DNA from: Patescibacteria group bacterium
GTDB lineage: Bacteria > Patescibacteriota > Patescibacteriia > UBA1558 > UBA10009
Direction: 5' to 3'
Assembly (NCBI GenBank): GCA_018818425.1
Contig: JAHISB010000044.1
Coordinates: 1 to 39,005 of the forward strand
Length of the DNA: 39,005 nt
Positions 1-6,994 of this stretch are shown in pieces. The translations under genes and the position numbers were made by a program. Every line of letters begins with the position of its first letter. The stretch's first letter is position 1. Below the pieces are notes generated by a model that made no database searches, was not told the origin of the DNA, and saw only the letters and a program-made list of their open reading frames with translations.

Positions 1-66
1 AACGAGAAAAGAAGACATCAATCGCTTGATTACAAAACTCCAGCACAAATATATTTTGCCAAATAA
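1..66 (+). CDS. C-terminal end of an integrase-core transposase (partial)
   Basis: The window opens inside a reading frame that ends with TAA at 64-66. Its last 21 residues include RRHQSLDYKTPAQIYFAK, the typical C-terminus of rve-type (IS3/IS481-like) transposases, where a 'RPHQSLGYKTPAE' motif follows the catalytic Glu. Only this tail is visible, so family and integrity cannot be judged. The element's right end should lie within the next 100-150 bases, but I cannot define its inverted repeat without the left end. Together with the IS630-type gene at the other edge, this shows the window is bounded by insertion sequences. Confidence 0.7.
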   Translation, partial: NEKRRHQSLDYKTPAQIYFAK

Positions 67-245
67 TTTTTAAATAACTAACTAACTAAAAATCCACCAA
101 ATACACCCAATACTACTGTCTTGACAAGGGGAACACTATACTACTAAGACGAGTTATAGATAAAAATTTTAATTACATCACCCACCACACAATCGCCAAT
201 TCCCGAGCTAAATAAAATTATTTTTTACAACTAACAAAAATATTT

Positions 246-401
246 ATGTCAGAAGAAAAAAATCAACAACAAGAGGAACACAAAAAAAAGAAACACGGCT
301 TAGGCAAAATTCTTTTTAAACTTATAACTCTGGGAGGATTATTGGCGCTGCTTTACAGATTTTTTCAAAAGAATCAAGTCAAATCTGATTCAAAGAAATA
401 A
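246..401 (+). CDS. Small single-helix membrane protein, 51 aa
   Basis: This short frame starts at ATG 246 and encodes a highly charged N-terminus (about residues 1-18, rich in Glu, Gln and Lys), one hydrophobic helix (about 20-42, with GKILFKLITLGGLLALLY) and a Lys/Ser tail. The layout suggests a single-pass membrane protein with a basic cytoplasmic head. I recognise no family. A strong hairpin terminator follows at 440-468, which supports a real transcription unit. There is no clear Shine-Dalgarno sequence upstream. Confidence 0.55.
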   Translation: MSEEKNQQQEEHKKKKHGLGKILFKLITLGGLLALLYRFFQKNQVKSDSKK

Positions 402-439
402 GATTAAGAAAATTTCAGTTAATCTCTGCTTAAAAAATA

Positions 440-468
440 CCCCGAACAAAGCTTGGTCCGGGGTTTTT
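440..468. terminator. Bidirectional intrinsic terminator
   Basis: A CCCCG/CGGGG stem (440-444 with 459-463), continued by several inner pairs, is followed on + by TTTTT and flanked on the left by AAAAAA, so it can terminate on both strands. It lies between the convergent 51-aa (+) and 55-aa (-) genes. Confidence 0.8.
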
Positions 469-493
469 ACGAGTTCTAAGACTCGCAACAATT

Positions 494-661
494 TTAATGA
501 TCGTTTTTTTGCTCAAGAATCAATTTGCTGGCTGCAAATACATTTTCAGCATAAACGATCTGAACATAACCATACGAATCTAAATAATAAAATGGTAAAA
601 GATTCGTGTTTTTTTGATTTTGCTTAGAACCCGCAGTCCGTTCTTGGGACTCTGAGTTCAT
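494..661 (-). CDS. Hypothetical protein, 55 aa
   Basis: A minus-strand frame starts at ATG (659-661), preceded by an AAAGGA ribosome-binding site at good spacing, and ends at TAA (494-496). The first 20 residues are polar (Gln, Lys, Asn, Ser). The rest has an aromatic stretch (LLPFYYLDSYGYVQIVYAEN) and an amphipathic end. No membrane helix and no recognisable family. It converges on the shared terminator at 440-468, which together with the Shine-Dalgarno site argues it is expressed. Confidence 0.5.
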   Translation of the reverse strand: MNSESQERTAGSKQNQKNTNLLPFYYLDSYGYVQIVYAENVFAASKLILEQKNDH

Positions 662-735
662 AATAAATCCTTTCAGTTAAATAAAGGTTATGGTTTGATG
701 GCAGTCTAAAAGAGCAGGGCTATTATTTAATATAG

Positions 736-774
736 ACTCTATAACAAAAATTTGCAAATAGAGTTTATTTTTTT
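736..774 (+). terminator. Intrinsic terminator upstream of mraZ
   Basis: ACTCTAT (736-742) pairs with ATAGAGT (758-764) and is followed by a T-rich run to 774. No + gene immediately precedes it; it may insulate the mraZ promoter from read-through. Confidence 0.55.
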
Positions 775-791
775 ATCCACAATCAAAGTGG

Positions 792-820
792 TTGCCAAGA
801 GAATTAAGGTGGGGTATAAT
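792..820 (+). promoter_or_regulatory. Sigma-70 type promoter of mraZ
   Basis: TTGCCA (792-797), a 17-nt spacer and TATAAT (815-820). Transcription should start near 827, giving a leader of about 130 nt before the mraZ start codon. Confidence 0.8.
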
Positions 821-829
821 GTTTGTAGA

Positions 830-853
830 GTGGTGGAAAGTGGATAAATGTGG
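830..853 (+). promoter_or_regulatory. Probable MraZ operator (10-bp spaced GTGG repeats)
   Basis: GTGG occurs at 830-833, 840-843 and 850-853, exactly 10 bp apart and just downstream of the -10 box. Known MraZ operators are short TGG-containing direct repeats with 10-bp periodicity near the dcw promoter, so this is very probably where MraZ represses its own operon. Confidence 0.75.
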
Positions 854-912
854 GGATAACCACTCATTTCTGGGTATAAGTAAATTATCTAAAAGGGCGC
901 AAAAGTATTGGG

Positions 913-941
913 ATAGCTGCTAGTTTTTTAGCTATTTTTTT
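913..941 (+). terminator. Terminator-like hairpin in the mraZ leader
   Basis: ATAGCT (913-918) and AGCTAT (930-935) form a perfect stem followed by seven T residues, ending 20 nt before the mraZ ATG. It sits inside the predicted 5' leader, so if functional it would attenuate the dcw operon. The stem is short (6 bp, AT-rich), so termination may be weak. Confidence 0.5.
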
Positions 942-960
942 GGCTCTTAATCGCAACCTA

Positions 961-1392
961 ATGTTTATTGGCGAATATTCTCATTCAATTGATGAAAAAA
1001 ACAGATTGGCCATTCCCGGCAAATTCCGTTTGGAGCTAAAAAATGGCGCCGTTGTTACCAGAGGATTGGATAACAGTCTTTTCCTATATCCTAAAAAGGC
1101 CTGGAACGAACTGGCGGAGAAATTAGCGAAGTTGCCTATTAGCCAAGCGGGCAGCCGGGCTTTTTCACGGTTAATGCTGGCCGGAGCCATGGATGTTTTG
1201 TTGGATAAGCAGGGGAGAATCAATTTGCCCGATTATTTAAAAAAATACGCCGGTCTTAAAAAAAAGGTGGTTATCGCCGGTTTGTATAATCGTTTAGAGA
1301 TTTGGGATCAGCAAACCTGGGAAAAATATAAAGCAGGGACAGAAAAAAACAGCGGAGATATTGCCGAAGCGCTGGGAGAATTGGGAGTATAA
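961..1392 (+). CDS. mraZ: MraZ transcriptional regulator
   Basis: MraZ is the DNA-binding repressor that heads the division and cell-wall (dcw) cluster. The 143-aa product has the normal length and two AbrB-like repeats: an N-terminal half beginning MFIGEYSHSIDEKNRLAIPG and a second half with DVLLDKQGRINLPDYL. I chose ATG 961 because MFIGEY is the conserved family start; an in-frame TTG at 940 would add seven residues inside the leader hairpin. It is followed by a 216-nt gap holding a word-repeat hairpin and then rsmH. GTGG repeats at 830-853 suggest autoregulation. Confidence 0.95.
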   Translation: MFIGEYSHSIDEKNRLAIPGKFRLELKNGAVVTRGLDNSLFLYPKKAWNELAEKLAKLPISQAGSRAFSRLMLAGAMDVLLDKQGRINLPDYLKKYAGLKKKVVIAGLYNRLEIWDQQTWEKYKAGTEKNSGDIAEALGELGV

Positions 1393-1530
1393 ACAAAATC
1401 ACAAATTATAAATTCCAAACTCCAAATAAATTCTAATATCAAAATCCAAATGCTCAAAACAGCGTTAAGCTAAAAAATGTTGATATTTAATGTTTTGGAT
1501 TTAGATTATTTGAATTTTGATATTATTTAG
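1393..1530. repeat. AT-rich long-hairpin repeat W1, copy 1
   Basis: The region consists of short words (AATCCAAA, AATATCAAA) in the left half and their inverted counterparts in the right half, giving an imperfect long hairpin. Its core (GTTAAGCTAAAAAATG followed by TTGATATTTAATGTTTTGG) recurs at 10245-10410 and, inverted, at 35740-35940. A short GC-rich inverted repeat follows at about 1535-1590. Confidence 0.7.
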
Positions 1531-1608
1531 GATTTGCCTCTCGGCCATGAGCTCGCCTCCGTGTCGAGTCGGCATCGAGACGAGGCCGAATGGAAATTTA
1601 ATCATATT

Positions 1609-2550
1609 ATGTCATATTTTCACCAGCCGGTTTTACTTGGGGAAGTTTTAGAATATTTACAGCCAAAGCCCAACCAAAATTTTATCGACTGCACCGTGGG
1701 CGGCGGCGGCCATGCCGAGGCCATTTTAGAAAAAACTTCGCCTCGGGGGAAACTATTAGGCCTGGACCGCGACCCGGCTGCCATTGCCGCCTCGTTAAAA
1801 AGATTAAATAAATATAAAAACAGAATTACTTTAATCCAAGATTCATACAAAAATCTGGATAAAATATTATATGGAAAGAGATTATTTTTACAGCTTAGCG
1901 GTATTCTGCTTGATTTGGGCATTTCTTCTTATCAAGTATCAATTGAGGACCAAAGAGGTTTTTCTTTTCGGAAAGAAGCTCCGCTAGATATGCGTTTTGG
2001 CCCCGATGGCGAATTAACAGCTGAAAAAATTTTAAATAATTATTCAGAGAAAAAACTTACAGAAATTTTTAAGAAATTTGGCGAAGAACCAAGAGCCAAA
2101 CAGCTGGCTAAACAGATTATTCTTTTTCGAAAACGAGAGCCCATCAGGACAACTAGCGCCCTTATGGGGACGATAAAAAAATTATCGGCTATCCAAAGTT
2201 GTTCTGATGGGCTCCATCCGGCTACCAGAGTTTTTCAGGCCTTAAGAATCGCCGTTAACGATGAATTAAACGTTCTTGAAGAATCACTGCCTAAGTTGCT
2301 AAAAATACTGCCGGTAGGAGGCAGATTGGCCGTAATCAGCTTTCATTCTTTAGAGGACAGGATAGTTAAGCAATACTTTAATCAGGAAAGCAAGGATTGT
2401 TTATGTCCTAAAGAAATTCCAGTCTGCCGTTGCAGTCATCAAAAAACAGTTAAAATTTTAAATAAAAAAGTTATTATTCCCCGGCCAGAAGAAGTCAGAA
2501 AAAATCCCAGGAGCCGGAGTGCTAAATTGAGGGTGGTTGAGAGAATATAA
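1609..2550 (+). CDS. rsmH: 16S rRNA (cytosine(1402)-N(4))-methyltransferase RsmH
   Basis: RsmH (MraW) methylates N4 of C1402 in 16S rRNA using S-adenosylmethionine. The 313-aa product has the SAM-binding loop FIDCTVGGGGHAEAILE, the acidic LDRDPAAIAA strand end, ILLDLGISSYQV, the family signature RGFSFRKEAPLDMRF, and the C-terminal ISFHSLEDRIVKQYF and NPRSRSAKLRVVER motifs. The frame is open upstream to 1534, but the family starts at MSYFHQPVLLGEVL, so ATG 1609 is preferred; the upstream part is GC-rich repeat sequence. It is second in the dcw cluster, as usual. No clear Shine-Dalgarno site. Confidence 0.96.
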   Translation: MSYFHQPVLLGEVLEYLQPKPNQNFIDCTVGGGGHAEAILEKTSPRGKLLGLDRDPAAIAASLKRLNKYKNRITLIQDSYKNLDKILYGKRLFLQLSGILLDLGISSYQVSIEDQRGFSFRKEAPLDMRFGPDGELTAEKILNNYSEKKLTEIFKKFGEEPRAKQLAKQIILFRKREPIRTTSALMGTIKKLSAIQSCSDGLHPATRVFQALRIAVNDELNVLEESLPKLLKILPVGGRLAVISFHSLEDRIVKQYFNQESKDCLCPKEIPVCRCSHQKTVKILNKKVIIPRPEEVRKNPRSRSAKLRVVERI

Positions 2551-2619
2551 CAATGGAAAGCGAAACAGGGAAAGCTTATATCGTTCATACATCACCCATT
2601 TCATAATCAAGAACCAATA

Positions 2620-2940
2620 ATGATTATAAAACAAAAACAAAAATGGCTTAAAGGAGCGGGTTATAACCTCAAATTGATTATTTTTTCTTTAAGCATTATC
2701 AGCATAGTCGCTTATTTATTGGTGGTTAATTATACTAATACTTTGGGCATTGAGATGGGGGAGATGCAATGGAAAATCAATCAGTTAGAAAAACAGCGCC
2801 GCGACTTGCAGAGCCAAGCTACGGCTTTGCAGTCCATGACCCGCATAGAAGAAATCAGCAACCTGCAGCTTAGCATGGTCATGGCCGATAACTTTGATTA
2901 TCTTCTGCCGGAAGAAAAAACATTTGCCGCCAGAAAATAA
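2620..2940 (+). CDS. ftsL: FtsL/DivIC-like septum protein
   Basis: FtsL-type proteins are small bitopic membrane proteins that bridge the divisome through a coiled coil. The 106-aa product fits: a basic N-terminus (MIIKQKQKWLK), one membrane helix at about 17-38 (LIIFSLSIISIVAYLLVV) and a Glu/Gln/Lys-rich coiled coil at about 45-75 (INQLEKQRRDLQSQATAL). Sequence identity in this family is low, so the call rests on architecture and on its place between rsmH and ftsI. The gap to ftsI (2941-3048) holds two GC-rich hairpins (CGCCTTG/CAAGGCG near 2945-2977 and GGTCGCC/GGCGACT near 3003-3026). Confidence 0.8.
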   Translation: MIIKQKQKWLKGAGYNLKLIIFSLSIISIVAYLLVVNYTNTLGIEMGEMQWKINQLEKQRRDLQSQATALQSMTRIEEISNLQLSMVMADNFDYLLPEEKTFAARK

Positions 2941-3048
2941 ATTCCGCCTTGCGGGCTGATCCGGCGCTAACAAGGCGGCGCGGGATTAATTTGTCCAAGT
3001 TAGGTCGCCCAAAGCATAGGCGACTTAATTAAATCTTTTAGGACGGTT

Positions 3049-4794
3049 ATGATATTAAGGTCCAACAGAAACAGTTCCTGGCTTTTAAAAACCGATCGGC
3101 TAACTATCTTGAGCATAGTTATTTTTTTATTTATGGGTTTAATTATTATTCAGCTTATCAACTTGCAGATTTTTCAGCATGGCAAGTATAAAGACATGGC
3201 CGAACTTCAGCATTTATCCGAGAAAGAACTGATACCAGATAGAGGAGGCATTTATATACACGATTATCAGGCAGGCGAAAATATCTTGTATCCGGCGGCC
3301 ATTAATAAAAAGTTTTATCTGGTTTATGCCGTGCCTACTCAAATTAAGAATATTAATGCAGTTGTAAAAATATTGGCCCCGGTTTTAGAGATGGATGAGG
3401 AGGCGCTGTATCAGCGGCTGGCTAAAGAAGATGACATTTACGAACCTTTGAAACGGAAGCTTGAAGAAGAAAAGAAAATAGAAATAGAAGCTTTAGGCCT
3501 GGAGGGAATTAGATTTGAAGAAGAAGTTTACCGATATTATCCGGAAAAAAATATTGGCGCTCAGGTAGTCGGCTTTGTGGGCTACAGCGGCGACGATTTA
3601 GTGGGCCGTTACGGAGCCGAGGGCTATTGGCAGGAAGAGCTGGCCGGCGAGAGGGGCTCCTTTGTTTTTGAGCGCGATGCTTTTGGCCGCTTGATCCCGG
3701 TGGCTAAAAGAACCAAAGCGGCGCAAAGAAACGGCGCTGACCTTGTTTTAACCTTAGATCGTTCGATTCAGTTTACTGCCTGCCGGTCGTTGGAAGCCAC
3801 TGTTTTAAAATATGGCGCCGATAACGGGACGGTTATTATTATGGATCCTAAAACCGGCGCCATCCTTTCTATGTGCGATTATCCCAGTTTTGATTTGAAT
3901 GAATATAATAAAGTTGAAGATATTGCCATTTATAATAATTCAGCTATTTTTGAGCCCTATGAGCCGGGCTCGGTTATTAAAGGCATTGCTATGGCCGCCG
4001 CCCTGGATGTGGGCGGAGTAACGCCAGCCACCACTTACGAAGACACCGGCACGGTGGAGATCGCCGGCTATACTATTCATAATTCGGACGGCGAAGCTCA
4101 CGGCATAAAAAATATGACCCAGGTTTTAGAAGAATCGCTTAATACCGGCGCTATCTATGCGGCTCAAACAGTGGGGACAGAGATGTTTTATAATTATATG
4201 CTGCGTTTTGGCTTTGGCCAGCCAACCGGCATTCAGCTGGATACAGAAAAAATCGGCGATATAGCCAATATCTCGTATAAGAAGGAAATTTTTATGGCTA
4301 CTGCTTCTTTTGGCCAGGGCTTTACCGCTACCCCCCTCCAGGTTTTAAACGCTTTTGCCGCCATTGCCAATAAAGGCAAATTAATGAAGCCCTATATTAT
4401 TGATGAAGTTAGGCATCCGGACGGCAAGGTAGAGAAAACTCAACCTCAATTTTTAAGACAAATTATTTTAGAAAAAACTGCCAACACCTTAGGTGCTATG
4501 CTGGCCTCGGTAGTCAAATATGGCCATGCCGATAAAGCGGCGGTGGAGGGCTATTATATCGCCGGCAAAACCGGCACGGCCCAGGCCGTTGATCCGGGCA
4601 CCGGCAGATATTCAGCAGACATAACCAACCATACGTTTGTGGGCTTTGCGCCGGTTGACAACCCGGCCTTTGTTATGTTAATTAAACTAGACAGGCCGCG
4701 CAATGTAGAGTGGGCCGCTTCGTCGGCCGCGCCGCTGTTTGGCGAGATTGCCCAGTTTCTGCTTAATTATTTAGAGATCCCGCCTTCCTATTAA
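3049..4794 (+). CDS. ftsI: Penicillin-binding protein 2/FtsI, septal transpeptidase
   Basis: Class B penicillin-binding protein that cross-links septal peptidoglycan. The 581-aa product has an N-terminal membrane anchor (about 18-40), the dimerisation domain starting at the LIPDRGGIY motif, and a complete transpeptidase domain: S308-V-I-K (SxxK with the catalytic Ser), S363-L-N (SxN) and K507-T-G (KTG). No C-terminal PASTA domain is present. AGGA lies about 8 nt before ATG 3049, one of the better ribosome sites here. It follows ftsL in the dcw order, but mraY, murD, ftsW, murG, murC, ftsA and ftsZ do not follow in this window. Confidence 0.95.
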   Translation: MILRSNRNSSWLLKTDRLTILSIVIFLFMGLIIIQLINLQIFQHGKYKDMAELQHLSEKELIPDRGGIYIHDYQAGENILYPAAINKKFYLVYAVPTQIKNINAVVKILAPVLEMDEEALYQRLAKEDDIYEPLKRKLEEEKKIEIEALGLEGIRFEEEVYRYYPEKNIGAQVVGFVGYSGDDLVGRYGAEGYWQEELAGERGSFVFERDAFGRLIPVAKRTKAAQRNGADLVLTLDRSIQFTACRSLEATVLKYGADNGTVIIMDPKTGAILSMCDYPSFDLNEYNKVEDIAIYNNSAIFEPYEPGSVIKGIAMAAALDVGGVTPATTYEDTGTVEIAGYTIHNSDGEAHGIKNMTQVLEESLNTGAIYAAQTVGTEMFYNYMLRFGFGQPTGIQLDTEKIGDIANISYKKEIFMATASFGQGFTATPLQVLNAFAAIANKGKLMKPYIIDEVRHPDGKVEKTQPQFLRQIILEKTANTLGAMLASVVKYGHADKAAVEGYYIAGKTGTAQAVDPGTGRYSADITNHTFVGFAPVDNPAFVMLIKLDRPRNVEWAASSAAPLFGEIAQFLLNYLEIPPSY

Positions 4795-4795
4795 T

Positions 4796-4920
4796 AAATA
4801 ATCAATAACCAAAAACCAAAATAAAAAGAACCAAACAAATCAAAAATCAAAAATCAAAACTTTTTAATTTATAATTTTTTATTTGTTTGATAATTGGTTC
4901 TTAGGTTCTTGGAATTTTTT
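4796..4920. repeat. AT-rich long-hairpin repeat W2, copy 1
   Basis: Words such as AACCAAA and AAATCAAAAATC in the left half are matched by inverted words (TTTGTTTGAT, TTGGTTCTT) in the right half. Related hairpins lie at 20908-21020 and 28731-28860. The right arm ends immediately before the start codon of the downstream gene. Confidence 0.65.
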
Positions 4921-4921
4921 T

Positions 4922-6205
4922 ATGAGAAAGCTTTTATATTTCATTCTAAAAATCATCACCAAAAAGATAATTAAAAAGTATCGGCCTTTTATTATTGCTA
5001 TAACCGGCAGCGTAGGCAAAACCAGCGCTAAAGAGGCAATTTATTCAGTTGTAGCTAAACATCATCAAGTCAGAAAAAACGAAAAGAATTATAACAACGA
5101 AATCGGCGTGCCTCTGACCGTTATCGGCGCCAATGAGCCGGGCGGAAAATCAATTTTTAAATGGTTCAAGATTTTTATTCAAGGTCTAAAAATCAGTTAT
5201 AAAAAACCGGAGGATTTTCCGGAGATGCTGATTTTGGAATATGGCGCCGACAGGCCGGGGGATATAGATTATCTTTTAAACATTGTTCCCTGCGATATCG
5301 GCGTGCTGACGGCCATAGCCCCGGTTCATCTTGAATTTTTCGGCTCCTTGGAAAATGTTTTTTCCGAAAAGAGCAAAATCATCACTAAGCTGGCCAATGC
5401 CCACATAGCTGTTTTCAACGGCGATGATTCAAAAATCAAAGAACTAAAAAATCAAACCAAGGCCAAGGTTTTCACTTATGGTTTTAATGACGGTAATAAT
5501 TTTAGGGCGCAGGACGTTAAAATCAGCCATAAAAATGGCCAGCCGGGCATGAGTTTTAAACTTAAATATGACGGCAAAACTATTCCGGTGTTTCTGCCGA
5601 ATATCTTGGGCAAGCCCCAGGTTTTTGCCTGTTTGGCGGCTATAGCCGTGGGCAGAGTTATGAATATTAATGTTTTGGATATTATTGAAAATCTTCAGAG
5701 CTATAAAGCGCCCAAGGGCAGAACTAATTTAATCGAAGGTATTAAAAATTCAACAATTCTTGATGACAGTTACAATTCATCGCCAACATCAGCCAGCGCG
5801 GCTCTGGAGATTCTATCAGAAATCCAAATACCCGAAGGTTGCAAACGAGTCGCTGTTTTGGGAGATATGTTGGAGCTGGGGAATTATACCGAACAAGGAC
5901 ATCAGCAAGTGGGTGAGAAAGCCGCTAACATCGGAGCGGATTTATTAATCGTAGTCGGTGAAAAGTCCCGCGACATTATCCGAGGCGCAATAAAAGCCGG
6001 TATGCCCGAAGAAAGAACTGCCCATTTTAACAATAATCACGATGCCGGAATTTTTGTCCAGGAAAAAATCCATCAGGGCGACATTGTTTTAATCAAGGGC
6101 TCGCAGGGCGCCAGAATGGAGCAGATTGTCAAAGAACTTATGGCTGAACCGATGAGTGCGGAAAAATTGTTGGTTCGTCAGTCAGAAGAATGGTTAAAAA
6201 AGTAA
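4922..6205 (+). CDS. murF: MurF-like Mur ligase with shortened N-terminus
   Basis: MurF adds D-Ala-D-Ala to UDP-MurNAc-tripeptide using ATP. The 427-aa product has the ATP loop AITGSVGKTSAK, the NEKNYNNEIGVPLTV substrate loop, EYGADRPGDIDYL, APVHLEFFGSLENV, and the C-terminal ligase domain with LDDSYNSSPTSASAALEIL and VLGDMLELG. The ATP loop begins at about residue 28, whereas MurF normally carries an 80-100 residue uridine-nucleotide-binding domain first; here there is only a short hydrophobic and basic stretch (LLYFILKIITKKIIKKY). I chose ATG 4922; a TTG at 4883 lies in the hairpin. It may be a true MurF with another way of binding the nucleotide, or a related amide ligase. Confidence 0.8.
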   Translation: MRKLLYFILKIITKKIIKKYRPFIIAITGSVGKTSAKEAIYSVVAKHHQVRKNEKNYNNEIGVPLTVIGANEPGGKSIFKWFKIFIQGLKISYKKPEDFPEMLILEYGADRPGDIDYLLNIVPCDIGVLTAIAPVHLEFFGSLENVFSEKSKIITKLANAHIAVFNGDDSKIKELKNQTKAKVFTYGFNDGNNFRAQDVKISHKNGQPGMSFKLKYDGKTIPVFLPNILGKPQVFACLAAIAVGRVMNINVLDIIENLQSYKAPKGRTNLIEGIKNSTILDDSYNSSPTSASAALEILSEIQIPEGCKRVAVLGDMLELGNYTEQGHQQVGEKAANIGADLLIVVGEKSRDIIRGAIKAGMPEERTAHFNNNHDAGIFVQEKIHQGDIVLIKGSQGARMEQIVKELMAEPMSAEKLLVRQSEEWLKK

Positions 6206-6320
6206 CAAGATACAATCAACAAGATACAAACAAATCTCAAACGTTTAAATTTTGAATTTTGGAATTTGTTTGGAATTTGAGATTTGTAATTTGTTTGTAT
6301 CTTGTATCTTGTTGGTTGTA
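6206..6320. repeat. AT-rich long-hairpin repeat W3
   Basis: The words CAAGATACAA and ACAAATCTCAAA are followed by inverted words (TTTGAGATTTGT, TTGTATCTTG). Part of its right arm (TTGTATCTTGTTGGTTG and neighbours) is repeated at about 6455-6484, as part of a duplication that includes the tRNA-Glu 5' half. Confidence 0.65.
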
Positions 6321-6332
6321 TCTTAGTAAAAT

Positions 6333-6405
6333 GCCGTCTTCGTCTAGTGGTCAGGACGCCAGGTTCTTCCTCCTCCGCTAAAGCTATGGAGGACAGGCAT
6401 CCTGG
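6333..6405 (+). pseudogene. Broken tRNA-Glu copy with a 30-bp insertion in the anticodon loop
   Basis: Bases 6333-6367 match the 5' half of a tRNA-Glu (acceptor strand, D arm CGTCTAGTGGTCAGGACG, anticodon stem CCAGG). After GGTTCT the sequence is interrupted by 30 bp (6368-6397) forming a CCTCC...GGAGG hairpin with a GCTAAAGC loop, then resumes with CATCCTGG (6398-6405). No T arm or acceptor 3' strand follows, so it is not a functional tRNA with an intron. The intact gene lies 160 bp downstream. Confidence 0.8.
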
Positions 6406-6484
6406 CTGACGCAAAAATAAAAAAATAATTGGAATTTGGTGCTTGATTTTTGAAATTTGTTTGTTTCTTGTATCTTGTTGGTTG

Positions 6485-6550
6485 CCGTGCCTGCCGGTCT
6501 TCGACTCTAAGGGATGAGCCCTCAGGCTCAGACTCGAATGAGCAGGCAGG
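6485..6550 (+). repeat. 66-bp nested-hairpin mini-element E1, copy 1
   Basis: Outer arms CCTGCC/GGCAGG, a middle stem TTCGACTCT/AGACTCGAA with a C-C mismatch, and an inner stem GAGCC/GGCTC. It splits the sequence GTTGGTTG|TATCTTAGTAA, which is uninterrupted in the first copy of this duplicated locus (6312-6330), so the insertion boundaries are directly visible. Other copies: 18966-19031 and 24765-24833. Confidence 0.85.
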
Positions 6551-6564
6551 TATCTTAGTAATGT

Positions 6565-6639
6565 GGCCCTATCGTCTAGTGGTTAGGACGCCAGGTTCTC
6601 ATCCTGGTAACCGGGGTTCGACTCCCCGTGGGGTCACCA
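6565..6639 (+). tRNA. tRNA-Glu (CTC anticodon)
   Basis: The 75-nt cloverleaf has acceptor strand GGCCCTA pairing with TGGGGTC (two wobble pairs), D arm GTCTAGTGGTTAGGAC, anticodon stem CCAGG/CCTGG with loop TTCTCAT (anticodon CTC, reads GAG), T arm CGGGG-TTCGACT-CCCCG, discriminator A and an encoded CCA end. A terminator follows at 6812-6836. Confidence 0.95.
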
Positions 6640-6763
6640 TTAAATTAGGGTGTTAGGAGCATAGGAGGTTAGAAATTTAATACATAATAAGCTTTCTTTC
6701 GTTACTCCTGTCCTCCTGACCTTCTAGACCCCTGATTTTCTATCCTCCTAATAATAGCGGGAG

Positions 6764-6795
6764 AAATAAAAAAGGAGCGTTTTTGATGTGCGCTC
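6764..6795 (-). terminator. Intrinsic terminator on the minus strand
   Basis: GGAGCG and CGCTCC form a stem that on the minus strand is followed by TTTTTTA. It lies just past the stop codon of the minus-strand 47-aa frame (6828-6971), evidence that this strand is transcribed. Confidence 0.65.
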
Positions 6796-6811
6796 CTTCA
6801 ATGTTTGTTTG

Positions 6812-6836
6812 ATGACCTTAATTTAGGTCATTTTTT
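6812..6836 (+). terminator. Intrinsic terminator after tRNA-Glu
   Basis: ATGACCT-TAATTT-AGGTCAT is a perfect 7-bp stem followed by a run of T residues. Confidence 0.8.
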
Positions 6837-6971
6837 GAGCTGTTTGAGACAGCGAGCAGCCATGGCTTTGGCCAAATGCCCGCCGATTCTTTGAAGGTTA
6901 ATAATTTGTTTAAGCATGGCTTTTGACCCCTGCTCATCACCAGTTCTTTGCAAAGCTTGAGCGTGGAACAA
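6828..6971 (-). CDS. Possible small protein, 47 aa
   Basis: A minus-strand frame from TTG (6969-6971) to TGA (6828-6830) encodes a basic, helix-forming peptide with SKAMLKQIINLQRIGG and a Lys-rich end. There is no ATG at the start and no family I recognise. It overlaps the promoter of the divergent M23 gene. The main support is the minus-strand terminator at 6764-6795 right after it. It could instead be a small RNA or the remnant of a gene. Confidence 0.35.
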   Translation of the reverse strand: MFHAQALQRTGDEQGSKAMLKQIINLQRIGGHLAKAMAARCLKQLKK

Positions 6972-6986
6972 TTTTTATGCTAGAAT
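6957..6986 (+). promoter_or_regulatory. Promoter of the M23 peptidase gene
   Basis: TTGAGC (6957-6962), an 18-nt spacer and TAGAAT (6981-6986). The start codon is only 8 nt past the -10 box, so the mRNA is probably leaderless or nearly so. Confidence 0.6.
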
Positions 6987-6994
6987 AGAAAAAC

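Noticed and set aside
121-142. TTGACA with nearby TATACT as a promoter for the 51-aa gene
   Set aside because: The spacing between the boxes is only about 10 nt, too short for sigma-70; it probably belongs to the transposon end.
940-960. TTG start for mraZ seven codons upstream
   Set aside because: The family begins with MFIGEY and the TTG lies in the U-tract of the leader hairpin.
6333-6405. tRNA-Glu with an intron in the anticodon loop
   Set aside because: After the anticodon stem there is no T arm or matching acceptor strand, so splicing could not give a tRNA.
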